From contig OZ022341.1 of the NCBI GenBank assembly GCA_963989245.1, positions 46,544,725-46,608,724 of the forward strand: DNA of 64,000 nucleotides, in the 5' to 3' direction. This DNA is from Nansenia antarctica (lineage: Eukaryota; Chordata; Actinopteri; Argentiniformes; Microstomatidae). Of the stretch, positions 46,231-60,345 are shown in pieces (position 1 is the stretch's first letter; every line of letters begins with the position of its first letter). The notes beneath the pieces are model-generated. The model did not search any database. It worked only from the letters and a program-made list of their open reading frames with translations, and was not told the DNA's origin. The position numbers and the translations under genes were made by a program.

Positions 46231-48160
46231 GCATAAAGATTGCTTAATAGGACTACGGTAGGTGTTACAATCCCTGAAGATTCAGCACGCAACTTACCTG
46301 GAGTGGGTGTGAAGATGACCTCTTGGGTGGGGTTGGATTCGGTGAAGACCACTTGTCACCAGTATGACACATCCTCAGTTGTATAAAAAGTAATATATGA
46401 CGATATAATGATACTGTATTACATAATTTCTTATGCTGTCCATTCAGCATTGGGCTCCACTATAGGCCTGAATAAGATGAGCGAAGGTGTAGATTTTCCT
46501 CTAGTACTTTCCGCCATTGTTGATCACTTTGTTTGACCTACATGTGTCCTTGATGATGTAAGTGCTTCCTTTGATGTTGTGTTTTTTTATTTCAATCCAT
46601 TATTAACACAGCTATCCTCTTTCTTTGATTTTCAGCTTTATGACTACAGGAAACAAGTTACAGCATGTTACAGCATGAGATCACACAGCCCCAGAAAACA
46701 CACATACCCACAGACAGAACTCACGTTGCTTGCACTGTCAATCACTAACTTACTGGTAACTATAACTAACTATACTGTATCCTTGTGGTGAGAGTTTTTA
46801 CTCAATTAAGTGACACTTAGACACTGATGTTCAGTGCAAATGTGAAGTTGCCTTTGATATATTCATTTGTAACTGAACTGAGAAAGTACAGGCACTGATC
46901 AAAACCTTATGCTTTGAATGCTTCATAACATTTTGGAATCACGGTAGTGTCCAAGTACTGGTATACTACACAACTCTCTACCCACGCCTTTTGCTACTGT
47001 ATTTATTCTATGTAAGCCTATCCTGTCTCACAGAAGGGGCATGTGTGACCCTGGCTATATAAGACAGCATACAGTACATGAGGTGACTGTCCCTGAATAA
47101 CCGTCTCTCCTCCTACTCTCAAAAGTAGTGTGTAATGTCTCATCTTGCCTATAGCCATCTTGTCTGCCTTACGGGCAGAGTTACTTTGGATCGTAGTTGT
47201 TTTTGCCAATGTGATGAATGAAAGCTGTCAACAGGGTCTCACAGTTGACCAATCTTACTTGGCAGAAATGAATTGAAGTGTTGAATCAAGCACACTGGCT
47301 CAGTGAGGTATGTCTAATAAGGTGAAGCTGTTACAGAATTCAAGTGGCAGAATGACATAAAGAATGATATAAAGAATGATATAAAGATATATCAGTGCAA
47401 CAGTTTCATTTTTACAGACCTTTGTTTTAATATTTCTGTTTGTTTTAGTCAAGATTTTGCCTTGTAAGGTCTGATTGCGATGACTGGTAGGGAATATCAT
47501 CTTTCCATCACTATTAAGTGATTAAAAAGGAGATGCAGAGATATCTTCGTGTTTATGCTGTACCATGAAGCTAGTGGTGGAATTCAGGTCGCTGATTTAG
47601 CATATGCATACTGCATACTAGCATATTGCCCTTTGTGTTGTCATTGAACAACACTGTAAAAATGTTTCCATTCAAAGAAAAGCTGAGAGCAGCACAAACG
47701 TGAATCAGAAATATGACATTTAGCACTTTTGGCACCATAGAGGATCCCCCTTCCACTCCCACAGACCGCCTAACCCCCCATGATGTGGGCCATTGTAACT
47801 CCCTCTGCAAACGTTTGCACACTGCCTCACTGAACCTAATCGTAAATGATCGCCAGTTTTTTACTGTCCTGGAAACCCAGCAGATGTGAGCAGTCTTGTG
47901 GAAAAGAATTAAGCTTGCATTATTTCAGCGGCTAGCACACAGAGGCAATAATGGAGGATCACTACCTTGGAGGCTACAGTGCCACATTGGATCAGTGACA
48001 GAGAGAGGGACTTCAGCCTCACTCAGAAACACAGAAGAAGAAGGAAAAAAAAAGGAGCTGATCTTTTCTAAATTATGTTGCTTCTTTGTAGAGTTGTGAC
48101 CAGTTCACATCCACTGGCTTCATCCTCCTCGCACGATGACATTTCATTTGTGCCCCTGGC

Positions 48161-48181
48161 GGGGGGGGGGGGGGGGGGGGG
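48161..48181. repeat. Run of 21 G
   Basis: This is the longest homopolymer of G in the window, on the sense strand of the gene. Confidence 0.95.
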
Positions 48182-51100
48182 CCCGAGGGCTCTGCTAGAC
48201 CAGGAGGCCAGTCGTTCATGGGGTGTGTCTGACAAGCCCTCTGTCTGATAAGCACCATTCCAGAGTTGTCTCTTCAATCAGCTTTTGCACTCCACCCTGT
48301 GATACCCGACATTCAGATGACATCAGGGTTTCTAACATCATCGCAGAGGGCGTGTGTCTGAGTCACTCGCCATGCCATCTGGCTTCGTATCCCTATCTCC
48401 CTCTCCATGGGAGACTGGAAACTTGAGGGATGTAAACGCCAACCTGTTATTGTTCCCTAAGTCAGAACAAGAGCCTGTCTTCGAGGTGGGTCAGCGTCAT
48501 GAAGTTGTACACTTATACCCCTCTCATTCAAAGATGGGGTATATTCTTATAGACGGTATCTCTAACATTCCTTATTTCATTTCTTTACATATCCAACCCT
48601 GATGACCTCCCCAACACAGATGTTAGCTGCTTATCGATTGAGAATATATTGTTCTGGAGATCATCTGGCTTTGAAGACCAATTCAACATTCCAATAATTA
48701 TTATGAATCTCTTTTGTAGGTCCCACAGAGTAGTGTCCAACAGTGCTAGTGCAATAGTTAGTATTTGTGGTTTTGTTTTCTTTGATGTATTCATTATTGT
48801 TTCTCGGAGATTTGCAGGCAATCCGCTCCCTTTGGAACTGTTTATCCTCCCCAAATCCTAGCTGATGAAATACCTAGAGTACAAATGTCAAGTTCAGTGT
48901 AGACAGAGTGCATGTGTGTTCTGTACGTAGTGTGTTCTGAGTTATGTTCATATGCAATTAGTATAGTATTTAATGTTAATGCTTGCTGTTTATGTTGTCT
49001 GTTTGTAGTGTTTGTATGATAAGTGGTATGATATTCTATTCTATACCAACAATCATTCCTCTTACTTCTGGGAAAGCAGGATAGAGGCACCACAGGGTCA
49101 AAGAAGCACAATTCACACTGATTATGAATTTATTTCTTTTCTAGTAATTGGAAGATTGTGGCTTGACACCTACAGTCTGCCATTTTTCCTGACATCCCAT
49201 GCTGTACATGAATAACACAATGGGAGAGCAGAAAAGAAAGGGCCAAACATAGAATACCGTGGACCTCTCCTGTGATACAATCTGCTTCTTTTGTGGTCTT
49301 TTGTACTGTTTCTGTTGTACACAAGTGGTCCTTTTCAAAGGCAATTGGCTCTCCAGTATGGTTTCTGTGGACAGAATTCACGGTGTAGGCCTATACTATT
49401 CTGCAAATGTCTCTAGCAACATTTCCCAACTCTTTTCTCACAGAGGAATGTGTTCTATTCATTAATCCACCCAGTGACTCAGTCGCGCACAGATTATTTT
49501 GTGTAAATGAAGAGGCTTTGAATAAAAAACATCTTTGAGCAGTATTGAACAGGGGAAGCTCCATGGAAGCTATGACAAGCACTGCCATATTCACAGTCAG
49601 ATTCTTTCTCCCAATGCACTGTAGCCCACTGCCTCCCCCCCCCCTCTCTAAATGTCAAAGCACCAGTACAGCTCCGATGCCAGGAGTTCAGGGGACCACA
49701 GATCAATATTACATCATTTCTCTCAATTAGGGCATATTTATTCCCCTCAAGTTATTGTATGTCTGAGCGGGATCCTATCTGCATTCCTGGCACACCTCCA
49801 GAGAATCTAGCCGCAGTCGTGGGGAGAGAGAAACATCATTTAAGATTCAGACTGGGTGAAATATGACAGTGTCTTACATTGGGTTATTACATATGAAAGT
49901 GGATATGAGAAGGCACACCGTCCCAAATGGTTAATGTGCCCTGCAGGACACAGACATAAATCATGTCTGTGACGTTGGGGGGGGGGGGGGGTATCTGGCG
50001 GGGCTGGTGTTGTTGTTTTTGGAGAATGAACCCTGAGTACTTCCCATTTGTGTTTACATAAGGATGTTAATGAGGCTGACAGATTTCAGCAGTACTGTAC
50101 CAATCAGCTCAGTTGACAAAAATGTTTTAAGAATTGGTGAGTTCATAAATAAACAGCTTCAATACCACTTCAAGACTTCAATACCACTTCAATTCAATAC
50201 CATGACTTACTAGGTTGTTACCTAGTAGATTTGTCAGAATTTGTTTTGTCAGAATTGTCTAGCAGGAGAAAATACAATATGTATATAGAATATTGCAGCA
50301 CTGAGTTGAGTTGACTATCTACATTAACAATGTGAAAGTGAGAATTAAATGAACCACTCTTTTTTAGGAACACTTGCTTTGTGCTAACTTCTCTCCTCTC
50401 AGCTCTATAACCCTGAAGCACCATAATTAGCTCAGCACTCGCCACCTTCAGTGACTCAGACACTGTCATAGCTTTGTAGGCCTCGCCACGCTACCCAGTC
50501 TATGGTGTTAGTCATCACCCCCCCCCCCACACACACAAGCCACTCAAGTGGCCACATATAGAAACAGCAGGATTCAACATATACAATAGCACCACACGGC
50601 ACCTCCAAGAACGACCAATTCCGGCACACTTTTTAGCTTAGCAGTTAAGTACAGCACTTAGCTTGTTCAGAATGACTCCCTGTTTAACACCAATCCCACA
50701 CTCACCTTGTTTATTCTGTGAGTCACAGCTCAGGAAAAGCAACCTCATAAGAAGTGGTCCGAGCTGACAATCTCAGCTATTGTAGATGCAGGCAGATATT
50801 TTGAGTTGTCCTTGTGTGGGTTACTTCAAAAATCTTTTCGAATTTTTTTCTCCAATAGTTTGTTGTGTAATGTAAGGTGTATATATCAGGTTTAGACCTA
50901 CGTATGTAGTAAACTTAACATGGCAGAAAGATGGACCAGATCAGCCTGGGCCAACGTGTTGGAGGTGAAACCACAGAACCGACAGCCTCCTCAGAAGCCT
51001 GACATACAGTAGGAAAACGGCTCTGCCGGGTTGTTTTGCTTTGAAGGCTGCTCTACTTTTGATGGTCTTACGTAACTAAAACAAATCCAAACTATCACAG

Positions 51101-52547
51101 AAAATAGACACTCTAAACTTTTCTGTGCATTCACTTCTTGCATCTTCATTTTTGTGTGTGTGTGTGTGGGGGGGGGGGGGGGTTGGTGGTGGGGGAGAGG
51201 GTTAGATAATATGGTTTTCTTTTTTGACATTCAATTAACGATGCCAATGTGGATTCATTGCCCAGGGCGTGACCTTGGCAGGGCAGTGTGCTCTTCTCTG
51301 TCATGTCGATGGGGACACAGAAGGGGGTCTTGGGGCTGATTTGGGAGCCATACGGTGGCCTGTGTCAGAGAGGGATGGAGGTCTGTGTGATGCTGGGCCA
51401 GAAAGCTGGAAGGGCTTGGAAAGGAGGTTTGTGATAGCAGTAACCACCGACCAGTCACACATAAAACACGTCTGCAGCGTCACACCCCAACTACCATGGA
51501 CTCGAACAAGCATGCACGAGTGACTGCCCCAAAGCTTTTCCTGGTGTTACACTTGGCAGTGCTGTATCACTTACTGTGTCACAGTCTTTGACATATTTGT
51601 CTCCTTCCCTTATGTGTACTTGGAGAGTTGGATTGCTGGTAGAGCAGTTACGGAGTGTGTTCTATATTTCTTTATATACTACAATATCTTTCTATATGAG
51701 GTATTAGTTGGCAGTTATATAGTTGATATGAGGCAGCTATATCTCAGCAGGTGAAGCTGTGACACAATAACATACTGTGATTGTTTGTCTTATAACACAC
51801 TGTGCATATGTTTTATAATGGTCTTGGATCGATCTAACTATGAACTATGCAATATTGAGCATTCAATACTGTCACAAAACAGTTAAGTCCCTTGCTCGAT
51901 AGATAGTTGCTTTGCTTAGACAAAGAGCTGTCTCTGAGCTGTATTGTATACTCAGTGCTTTTTGAGGACAGGAATTGGCCTAGTTTAGAGGACTGGGGGG
52001 GGGGGGGGTTGCGGTGGCGTCCTCCCATCCTGCACCTGGGCAGACGAGTTGATTTAAAGCCGCTGGCTCCCTAGTCACCCCAATACACACACACGCACAC
52101 ACACACAGACACACACACACACAGACCCCACCCCCTTAACCTGTAAATATGGAGGGGCTGGGGAAGGCATGGGGGTTAGGGAGTCAGGGTATCAAGCTTA
52201 GATCCTCTGTAATCATCATCTGTGCTGTCAAGCCCCTTGTTTCTTCCCTGGCGATTATTGACAGAGGCGTCAGAGGGAATACTTAGCCTCTGCACTGATG
52301 TGCATGTGAGGTTCCAGAGGCACTGATTGGTCTGTAAAACTCCCATGCACTCAACCAGAGCCCCCTTGACTGACTTCTCTTCCCAATCACACGAACAAGC
52401 TACATGCAGAGCAGTAGAACAGCACCCAAATCAATGGGAATTACAGTATCTTAACAACCTTACCACGGACAAGGAGAAGAGGCACACAAAGTGATTGCAT
52501 TTGCAAGGGGTGGAATTGAATCATAATAGGGCACATGTTATTTGTTG

Positions 52548-53835
52548 TCATTCAATTATCAGCATAAAAATGGAAGTTTGCGCTGGAAACATTTTGGTCA
52601 AGACTGTTGATACTGTATATACAGTACAATGAATAGGAGTGGTCTCAGGACCGATCCATGGGGCATGCCCTTGGATACACTGGGAGCTAGATGTGATACC
52701 TTCTGCCTGCACACACTGAGACCTGCCTGATAGATTATTTTCGAACCAGCAGACAGTTTGTTCTGACAGTCCTACACAGATAAGCCTTTGCTTCAATACT
52801 GCCTGAGCCACAGTATCAAACGCCTTAGATAAGTCAATGAAAAGGGTTGCACAATGTTCCTTGTTGTCTTAAGATTCAATCAAATTTTAAATGTACTACT
52901 TTTAGGCCTGCTGTAGTTGTGCTGTGTTTTTTTTTCCTAAAACCTGATTGAAAATCAGATAAGATTGTTAATAGTTCAGTTGTTCACTCACAAGGTGATT
53001 CCAGAAACCTTAACCAGGACAGACAATTTGGAGATGGGCCTATAATTATCACTCCTTTTCAACAGGGGAAGAACAGAACAAACGCAGATTTTAATAGAAG
53101 AGGAATTTAGTTTGTGTCCAGGGAGAGATTAAAAAGATGTGCCAAAGGTGGTGCGATAATATCAGCTACTAGCTTTAGAAAGTAAGTTATCAGGACCTGC
53201 CCATTTGCTGATGTCTAAAAGTTCGAGGGCTTTATACACCTCTGAGACTGTAACCGGATTACAACTAAAGGATTGAGTTACCATAACATGACTGTCAGAA
53301 CTAACAGTAGGGGAATTCTCATGAGTAATGTTGAGAGAGTCAAACAAGGAACCAGAGGCAATGACATGCTCATTAAAACAACCAAGCATTTCAGCCATCA
53401 GAGATTTCAGCTATCAGAGATTATGAGTCCTTAACAATGCATGTAGGAAGCTCTATGGCATTTTTATTTCCAGCTAAGGATTTAATAGTCTCCAAAATGT
53501 TAAGGGATTGTTTAAATTACTTGCTTTTGGGAATTGCTGTATTTCTAACTGTAGTTACAACACAGTGGTCACTAATGTCATTTGCAAATACCTAAGAAGT
53601 AGTACCTATGTATTTATGAGGAACATTGGTTAGGATTAGATCAATTAAAGGACAATTAGAATTAGAATTTTCAGGACTGCAGATTGGGTCTAGTCAGACT
53701 CTCACCAATCTGAAAGAGATTTAGCAAGTCACAATAAGCTTTAAGATCATCAGATACTGGTTGTAACCAGTTCCAGATTAGATAATAATAATTTCATTAA
53801 AATTCAGTCCCCATAGAAGCTGCATTAAAGAGGGT
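52548..53835 (-). pseudogene. CR1/L2-type LINE remnant (end of endonuclease to mid reverse transcriptase)
   Basis: On the minus strand, from high to low coordinates: NCPLIDLILTNVPHKY (about 53670-53620) and DISDHCVVTTVRNTAIPKSK (about 53585-53525) are the C-terminal SDH block of an APE-type endonuclease. Then a frame at 53398-53162 carries VYKALELLDISKWAGPDNL, the start of the reverse transcriptase. ISKLSVLVKVSGITL (about 53040-52985), LFIDLSKAFDTV (about 52845-52810, with the first catalytic Asp) and KQRLICVGLSEQTVCWFEN, then NLSGRSQCVQAEG, follow. The Y-x-D-D block and everything beyond are absent. Stops and frameshifts separate the pieces. Confidence 0.82.
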
Positions 53836-55101
53836 AGAGCGCCACTGACAGCTGAAGGTGTCCTGCTGCCTTCTTGGAACAAATGTAGCTATGGGTAGGA
53901 CAGCCAGCTTGACCTGGTTTATACTGAGCTCCTATCTCCTCAGGGAATCCGAAATGAGATTATCCAGCCGTACAATGGAATTGTTGTATATATAGATGAA
54001 ATTGGATTTTTCATACCCTAAATGCATTGAGATAAGCATATGAATAATTAAATTTAGCACCACCTCAGGGGGAACTACCGTACACCCACATGTGCCCTTC
54101 TTGGTCCATGAATGGCACTTTATACAATGTAGCTGACACTTTCTAGATGTGCACATGATCAGTAATAGCACTTTGTTAGCCCCCATGGTGAACCACAGTC
54201 ATGTACTCCATGTACACAGCTGGTCATCTTGGGGCTGTGACTTAAATGGATCTCTGCGAGTACGAGGTCAAAGGGGGGTGAGGTATATAACAGAAGAAGT
54301 TTCGAACCTCACATGATTTGCCACATCCAGCACCATGGGATAGAGTAAGATGGATTGCTGTGCACAGGGCTCCTTCCTCTTCGTTTCACATTGTGAGCTT
54401 ACCTATAGCGAAATATTCATGAAATAATATACTCTTTTCATGTTGTATGAAGACTTTAATAATTTTGATAAATTGTAATCAATTCAAGAATTGCTGCCTG
54501 ACCAGATGAAGTTGAAGAAAAATGGATGGGTTATATGATTGACGATTCTCGCATTTCACTCTCTGTATTTAATCTGATGCTTTATTGTTTATTTTCATAC
54601 ATTTTGGTTTTCTCCGCTGGCTCTCAGGACTAGAATTGGAATGGAATTTCATTAGGGATTGAGATTTTAATTGTTCCACCTCAGGTGCACTCGACATCTA
54701 AGAGAAAGGCCTTCAAAGTGAGAGAGGCAACTGTGTTGTGCCAACACCATCTAACATGGCTCTTGGGCTTTTGTAGTTGGTGCTTCTTTGTGTTATTTTT
54801 GGTTTTGATTTTGAATTGAAGTTTATCTGTCCTACTTTTCTCATTCCCCAAAGTGAACGTGAGGCATTTTTCAGCATGATCCAGATTTTTCGGGTGCACA
54901 GAATACAGCTACAGTACTGTACCGTCGTCCAATCAGAACTCCTATCCTAACTTTCCCCTCAGCCATCTGGTCTTGCTTGTGGCATCTCTCCCTAACTACC
55001 CTCTCAGACATTCTTCACTTTCTTTCCCCACCCATCTCTCCCTCTTTTTTCTCTCTCACTCAACATGTTCCACCCTTTCTGTAAATCTCTCAGCCTCCCC
55101 C

Positions 55102-55197
<96 letters not shown>

Positions 55198-55366
55198 ACT
55201 TTGAGGCTCACCTCAGGCATTGATTCTCACTGTACATGTCTGGAGCAGCTCTCTCCCAAATGGTTCTTACATTATTGATGCCTGCCGTTGCTCAACAAGG
55301 AAAGAAACCTGAGACAGAAAACTTTTTGACTCTACCTCTAAATAAAGCCCAGTTATTTTGACATGG
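53836..55366. other. Intronic stretch with a CT microsatellite
   Basis: Apart from the CT tract at 55106-55198 I see no recognisable element, exon or RNA gene. Confidence 0.5.
55106..55198. repeat. (CT)n microsatellite
   Basis: This is an essentially uninterrupted CT run with one GT near the right end. The overlapping 101-codon frame is a Ser-Leu repeat artefact. Confidence 0.98.
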
Positions 55367-55719
55367 TGTAACGATTAGGCCTAGCGAGCAGACCCAGGTG
55401 TGGTGCAGATAAAGGGAGGCAGACGAGTAGGTAGCGGTGCCAACAAACAAAAGGATCTTTACTTAAGGAAGTGCAAACAAAACAGGATACAAATACAGAC
55501 TCAAGACTCAAAAAAAAGGGGAGAACACAGTCTCCAAAAACAGTACTTTATATTCCAATACCGTACATTCACAAAGCAACCAACGGTTAAGACTGAGGTG
55601 AGCGGGGAGTGAAGGGAAGTGAGGATGCAGGTGATAAGTTCTTGATGAGGTGGCACAGTGGAGGGCCAGAGGGAGACACCTAGGGACCGCACTGGGGAGT
55701 GCGACCCCCATCCGTCACA
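55367..55719. mobile_element. 353-bp element with TG...CA ends and 6-bp target duplication
   Basis: ACATGG lies on both sides (55361-55366 and 55720-55725). The element starts TGTAACGATTAGG and ends CCATCCGTCACA; TGTAACG and CGTCACA are imperfect inverses. TG...CA ends with a short duplication suggest a solo LTR or a small terminal-repeat element. An ATCTTTACTT motif near 55450 and a GA-rich body recall a widespread fish repeat with TTTATT and GTGCAAATA-type motifs. No coding capacity. Confidence 0.6.
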
Positions 55720-56279
55720 ACATGGCCTTCTGGTAACAGATGACCTTGGCCCTCCTTTATGGGAAAAGATTGATTTTCCTCCGTCAATTAAGCGTGCCAA
55801 TATGTAAATGTCCCAGTGTCTTATGCCCAGTTCATGAATCTCCAACCTTACAACGACAAATGCTCAGTCTGCTGTTCCTCAGCTAGTTCCAATATGGCAG
55901 AATGCACACGCACACTCACACACTAGGGTTAGATGGTGTGCATGTTTTCACACCTTTATACCGCTATAACATTTTCCTGGGATAAATGGTATTTTACGGT
56001 ATAATTAAAACATTTCCCTCACTTGTGTTTACTGTATGTGTGTAAAGTGAGTGTGCGGCACCAGCCCCTGCCCCTTGTGTTCTGTCACTCTGCCTCTCTC
56101 CCTCTCCCTCCACAGCTCTGGCAGCGGCGCTATTACATATTGTGAATAGAAAAACAGCTCTTAATTTGGCAGTTTCATAATTAATGGAGCAGAAATTGCC
56201 TGACTTTATTGAGAAGCAGACCGTGGGCATTTTCAAAGTCCATGGGTTACCGTATTGCCGGTATACCGCCCAACCCTAT

Positions 56280-56316
56280 AACACACACACAGACACACAC
56301 ACACACACACACACAC
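56280..56316. repeat. (CA)n microsatellite
   Basis: A CA run with one GA interruption, followed by GAGTGAGAGAG. Confidence 0.93.
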
Positions 56317-56517
56317 AGAGTGAGAGAGCGCAATCAATAACCATTACACAGGTGAAGTAAGGCTTACCTCCTTCCCTTAAAACAAACCACTGGGAGCCTT
56401 CACATGGTTAGCCTGATAAAATTACAGATTCGAGATTGTTTCTGTCTTTAAATAGTCCATCCAAGTAGCTTGTCTACCCGAAGGAGCTGTAGGCAGTAGG
56501 TTCACAGATTGGGCATT

Positions 56518-56536
56518 AATAATAATAATAATAATA
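56518..56536. repeat. (ATA)n microsatellite
   Basis: Six ATA units directly precede the dispersed repeat that starts at about 56560. Confidence 0.9.
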
Positions 56537-56559
56537 AGCAAATAAATAATATTAACAAT

Positions 56560-57510
56560 AATTAAAGCTGCAAGCAGTGATTAATATGGCCTAAGCCTCA
56601 TGGCAAGGTCAAAGGATCAAACGGCTGTGTGATGGAGAGCCTTAGAGATGTTTACCAGGTTTATAGCTATAGGGTAGACAGCTTTTATGTGATTGGTGTT
56701 TTGAAAGGATTGAAAGGAAATTCCATAGTTGAAAAGTAGTGGTTTCAGTATTCCGATGTAGACATGAACAACAGCACTACAACTTGGCTGTCAACTGTTT
56801 TCTTTGAGTATTGTCATAAGTCATTAGATAGAACACCCATAAGCCCAACAGTATAGCCATTAATGACCAAGTTAAAGATTTTTACTAAGACCGTACCCCA
56901 GGGAATGTGAACCACATTAAGAGATATCCAAATCTGGCATTCATGGCACCCCCTATTGGTTTATTTGCTTGGCTTTAGGGGTCTGACCCTGAGAGCCTGA
57001 TGGACCTGTGTACCAAGTTTCATCATGACGGACTATTGTCTTTGACTTATAACACTTTTTGTGGACAATTAATTGGTTAATATTGATGCTACATACCAAG
57101 TTTGGTGCAGATAGGTCAATAACTGTAAAAGCCTTAGGGTGAGTTCGTAAAATCACTCTGAGAGCGCCGGAGCGCACACTAAGTAATTTGTTTAGACAAG
57201 AGCCATTCCTTGAGTGCTGATCAGATTTCCAGAGCGTATTTACGAACGCACCCTTAGTGTTTTAGGTGTTTTTCACAAATGTTAAATGTGGAAAATCCAT
57301 CATGGTGGACTTGATGGTCCCAGAGGCTTTTTTGTTCAACATGATAAGTACCAAATTTCACTGTTTGAGATATGGCCTTTCAAAGTTGGCAATTTCAAAC
57401 ACTTGTTATAGCACTTCCATTAGGCCAATTACATTTGGGGGTAGTGGCCACCACTAATATTATAAAAGCCCTAACAATAATATTACAGCCTACGGGCATA
57501 GACCCCTAAT
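56560..57510 (+). mobile_element. Old dispersed teleost repeat (AAAGCTGCAAGCAG family)
   Basis: It begins ATTAAAGCTGCAAGCAGTGA and ends GCCTACGGGCATAGACCCCTAATAA. These two ends bracket a repeat that I recall as widespread in fish genomes. The body includes CATCATGGTGGACTTGATG and CAGATAGGTCAATAACTG phrases, also typical of that repeat. I cannot name its class. No coding capacity is visible. Confidence 0.5.
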
Positions 57511-58839
57511 AATTAATAATTATGATGAATATTGTATTCACTTTACAGTATATTGTAAGGATGGTTAACTCCTCTCATCCTATACCAACAATTGGATAAT
57601 CTTGCCTGGATAGGTCTAGCTACTTAACACCCCCAACCTAGCATCTTTGAAGAACTGCTGGGATTCTCAGTGATCTTGCAGTGCTCCATATAACTGATTA
57701 CCATCGTTATGTAACCTCCACGGACAAGTTGAGCGTTTCTATTGATGGAGCATAATTTCACCATGGGGAATAGCCGTGAATTCCAATGGAGCATTAATTT
57801 CATTTGACCGATTACGACTAGCGATGGATTCAGGGCAATAACCTGTGATCTATAGAAATAACGTGACCGCCAGAGGACGAACATGAAAGAAGCCATCACC
57901 CGGAGAGGGATGTTAATCCAAATGAAAAGCTTGTTTGAGGAGGATTAATTGAAGCCATTGAGAAATATCAGCACTTCCTGTTCTCTTCTCTTCAGGCTAG
58001 TAATTGGATGAAACTGTCATATACAGTAGCAGAAAAAGACATTGGGGAGTTATATTTTCATGAAAATAAACAGTCAAATAGATCTATTTTTTATGAGGAA
58101 GTTTTGACATAAAATAGAATTTCTCCCGAGCTTTGGGCTCTTTCTGAGACGAGCCTCACTAGATGTATCTTGCTAAGCTCAAGATTGGCTTTTCAGAGAG
58201 CATAATATGTTTGATTGACAGCTCTGAGCGGTTGCCATGGGCATCTCTGATCCAGTCTGTCTGTTGATGTCATCAAGGCACGCCACATCCACCTGCTGCA
58301 GAAGCTGTTGCTATGGAGATCCAATATTTGCTGTGCTGGAATGCAGTCACCCCCAGGAGCAGGCACAGCATGTCAAGCTGCATAAGGGTTCACAACAGTT
58401 CGCTAGGATTTGCTATAAGTTTGTTGACATTTTCACAGAATTGTTCACGGTGACCTCTATTTCCACTTTGAATTTATAATAGGTAATCCATGTGCTGTTG
58501 AACTGAAAGTGCAGTTTGGCCAAATGTATTATGTTGTATCTGTTGTTTTTTATGTGGAACAAAAATCCTCATAGTGCCCTTGTGTTGCCTTGATAATGTG
58601 AGATGTGGCCTACCTCCATTCTGCACACTTTAAGTCCAGAGAATTCCATAATAAAACATGTCACACATGCAAGTCATTAATTTTTTCTTTGTTGTGGTTG
58701 AATCCTGGCCTCTGGCTCTGTGCAAGATCGAAGTTGTCCCCTAATAATTGGGTTCCATGTCAGGTTCATGAAATGGAGGTTCTCTGTAATTGTTTAGACT
58801 TCCAGTCTTTCTTTGTTTCCCATTCCCTTACAACTCTTG

Positions 58840-58991
<152 letters not shown>

Positions 58992-60099
58992 GAGGTAATC
59001 ATCAATTACCTATGTAAATGTTCCTACTTAAAAAACGTAAGTTAATAGACTTTACTTCCAGTGGATTTAGATGTGTTGTTTATACATTGGTGCTAGTAAT
59101 TACAGCTCCATTTGGTGTCTGAATGCAGGAGGTAATTGTACTTAATTTCTGTCCGTGAACGTTGTACTCATTACAAACTAATGTTAATCAATTTCGCCTC
59201 ATGACTGACAATACAGGACATGAGGCTTATCGTGGAGGTCACAAAACAACAGAGCGGTGGAAACTATTGCCAAGAGCTGTTATATAAGGACTGTAACCTA
59301 GGTAACCTAGGTGACTGTAACCTAAGGTTTGACATTGAAACACATACTGTAGGTCCAAGCCCCTATTTACTTTGCGTCACTCTGCTCCATCCTTTTTACA
59401 CTCTCATTTCAAGAGGGGCTAGCATGCAAAATATATACAGTACAGTATGTTCAACTACATCACATAGTGCAAGTCAGCCAAGACAGATAGTCCTTGGTCA
59501 GCCAGTGACATCACATGGCTGTCTTCTCTGATGAGACTTTTGCCAGTCATGTGATTGGCAGTCGTCTGCTAGTGTTAGACACATTCTGACCTCGCTTATG
59601 TATTCACAGCAGGGGCCACTGGTGACATGTCACCCACACGGCTACAGAGGGCTTCATCACCTTAATGGGCTGTTAAATGCCATTACGGCCCCTACGACTT
59701 GTGCTAAGACATGACCAAGGTTATTGATTCAAGGTTGCTAGGCTTGGCGGTCGTGTAATTTAATGGCAATTGGTTTAGAGGGGAAAATGGCATTCCAACT
59801 TTTATCGGGCCAGCCAAAGGAGGAATCGGAGGTGTGCTGTGACATAGGCTAAGCTTTGAGTTACATGTAGGTTATTAAAAGAGAAGACCTGCAGCTCATT
59901 ATGGATATGGATGTTGATTGATTCTGTCATCAGCACTGTTATGGTTGTCTCGGTAGGTCATACCTGCAATCCATTTAACCTTGTCTCTCACTTTGGAACC
60001 CAAGCAAATGAACCACAGGGGATCAATAGCAAGACAGGAGGACATCATAGGTCCATTAGGAGGCCATTTCTGCCATGCCCCATGTGTGTTCCATGTGCA

Positions 60100-60345
60100 C
60101 TCGCTCTCTCCCTCTCTTCCTGTTCTCTCTCTTGCCCCCTCTCCTTTTCTCTCTTCTCTTACTCTTTCCTTTCCCATCTCTCTTTCTCGCTTCCTCTCAT
60201 TCTCTTACCATCTCAGTCCCCCAGGGAGAGAGAAAGAGAGGGAGAGAGAAAGAGAGAGAGAGAGGGTAGAGGGTCTCTCTTTCTCTCTCCCTCTCTTTCT
60301 CTCTCCCTCTTTTTCTCTCTCTCTCCACCTCTCTCTCTCCCTGTA
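60100..60345. repeat. Polypyrimidine-polypurine-polypyrimidine tract
   Basis: A CT-rich block (60100-60220) is followed by a GA block GGGAGAGAGAAAGAGAGGGAG (60223-60265) and a CT block (60271-60340). The GA and right CT blocks are largely complementary, so a hairpin of about 35-40 paired bases is possible. Confidence 0.88.

Larger units (their letters stand above)
43922..52547. other. Intronic stretch, low transposon content
   Basis: I recognise few elements: a possible hAT left end at 46148, a GGGGA tract at 45580-45608, a small GAATGATATAAA tandem at 47350-47390, and long G or C runs (48161, 49977, 50518, 51168, 51995). CA-rich tracts occur at 52085-52124. Open frames here are short and unassigned. 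Confidence 0.5.

Noticed and set aside
59294..59318. Small repeat AACCTAGGTAACCTAGGTGA
   Set aside because: Short tandem similarity only; no support for a functional site.
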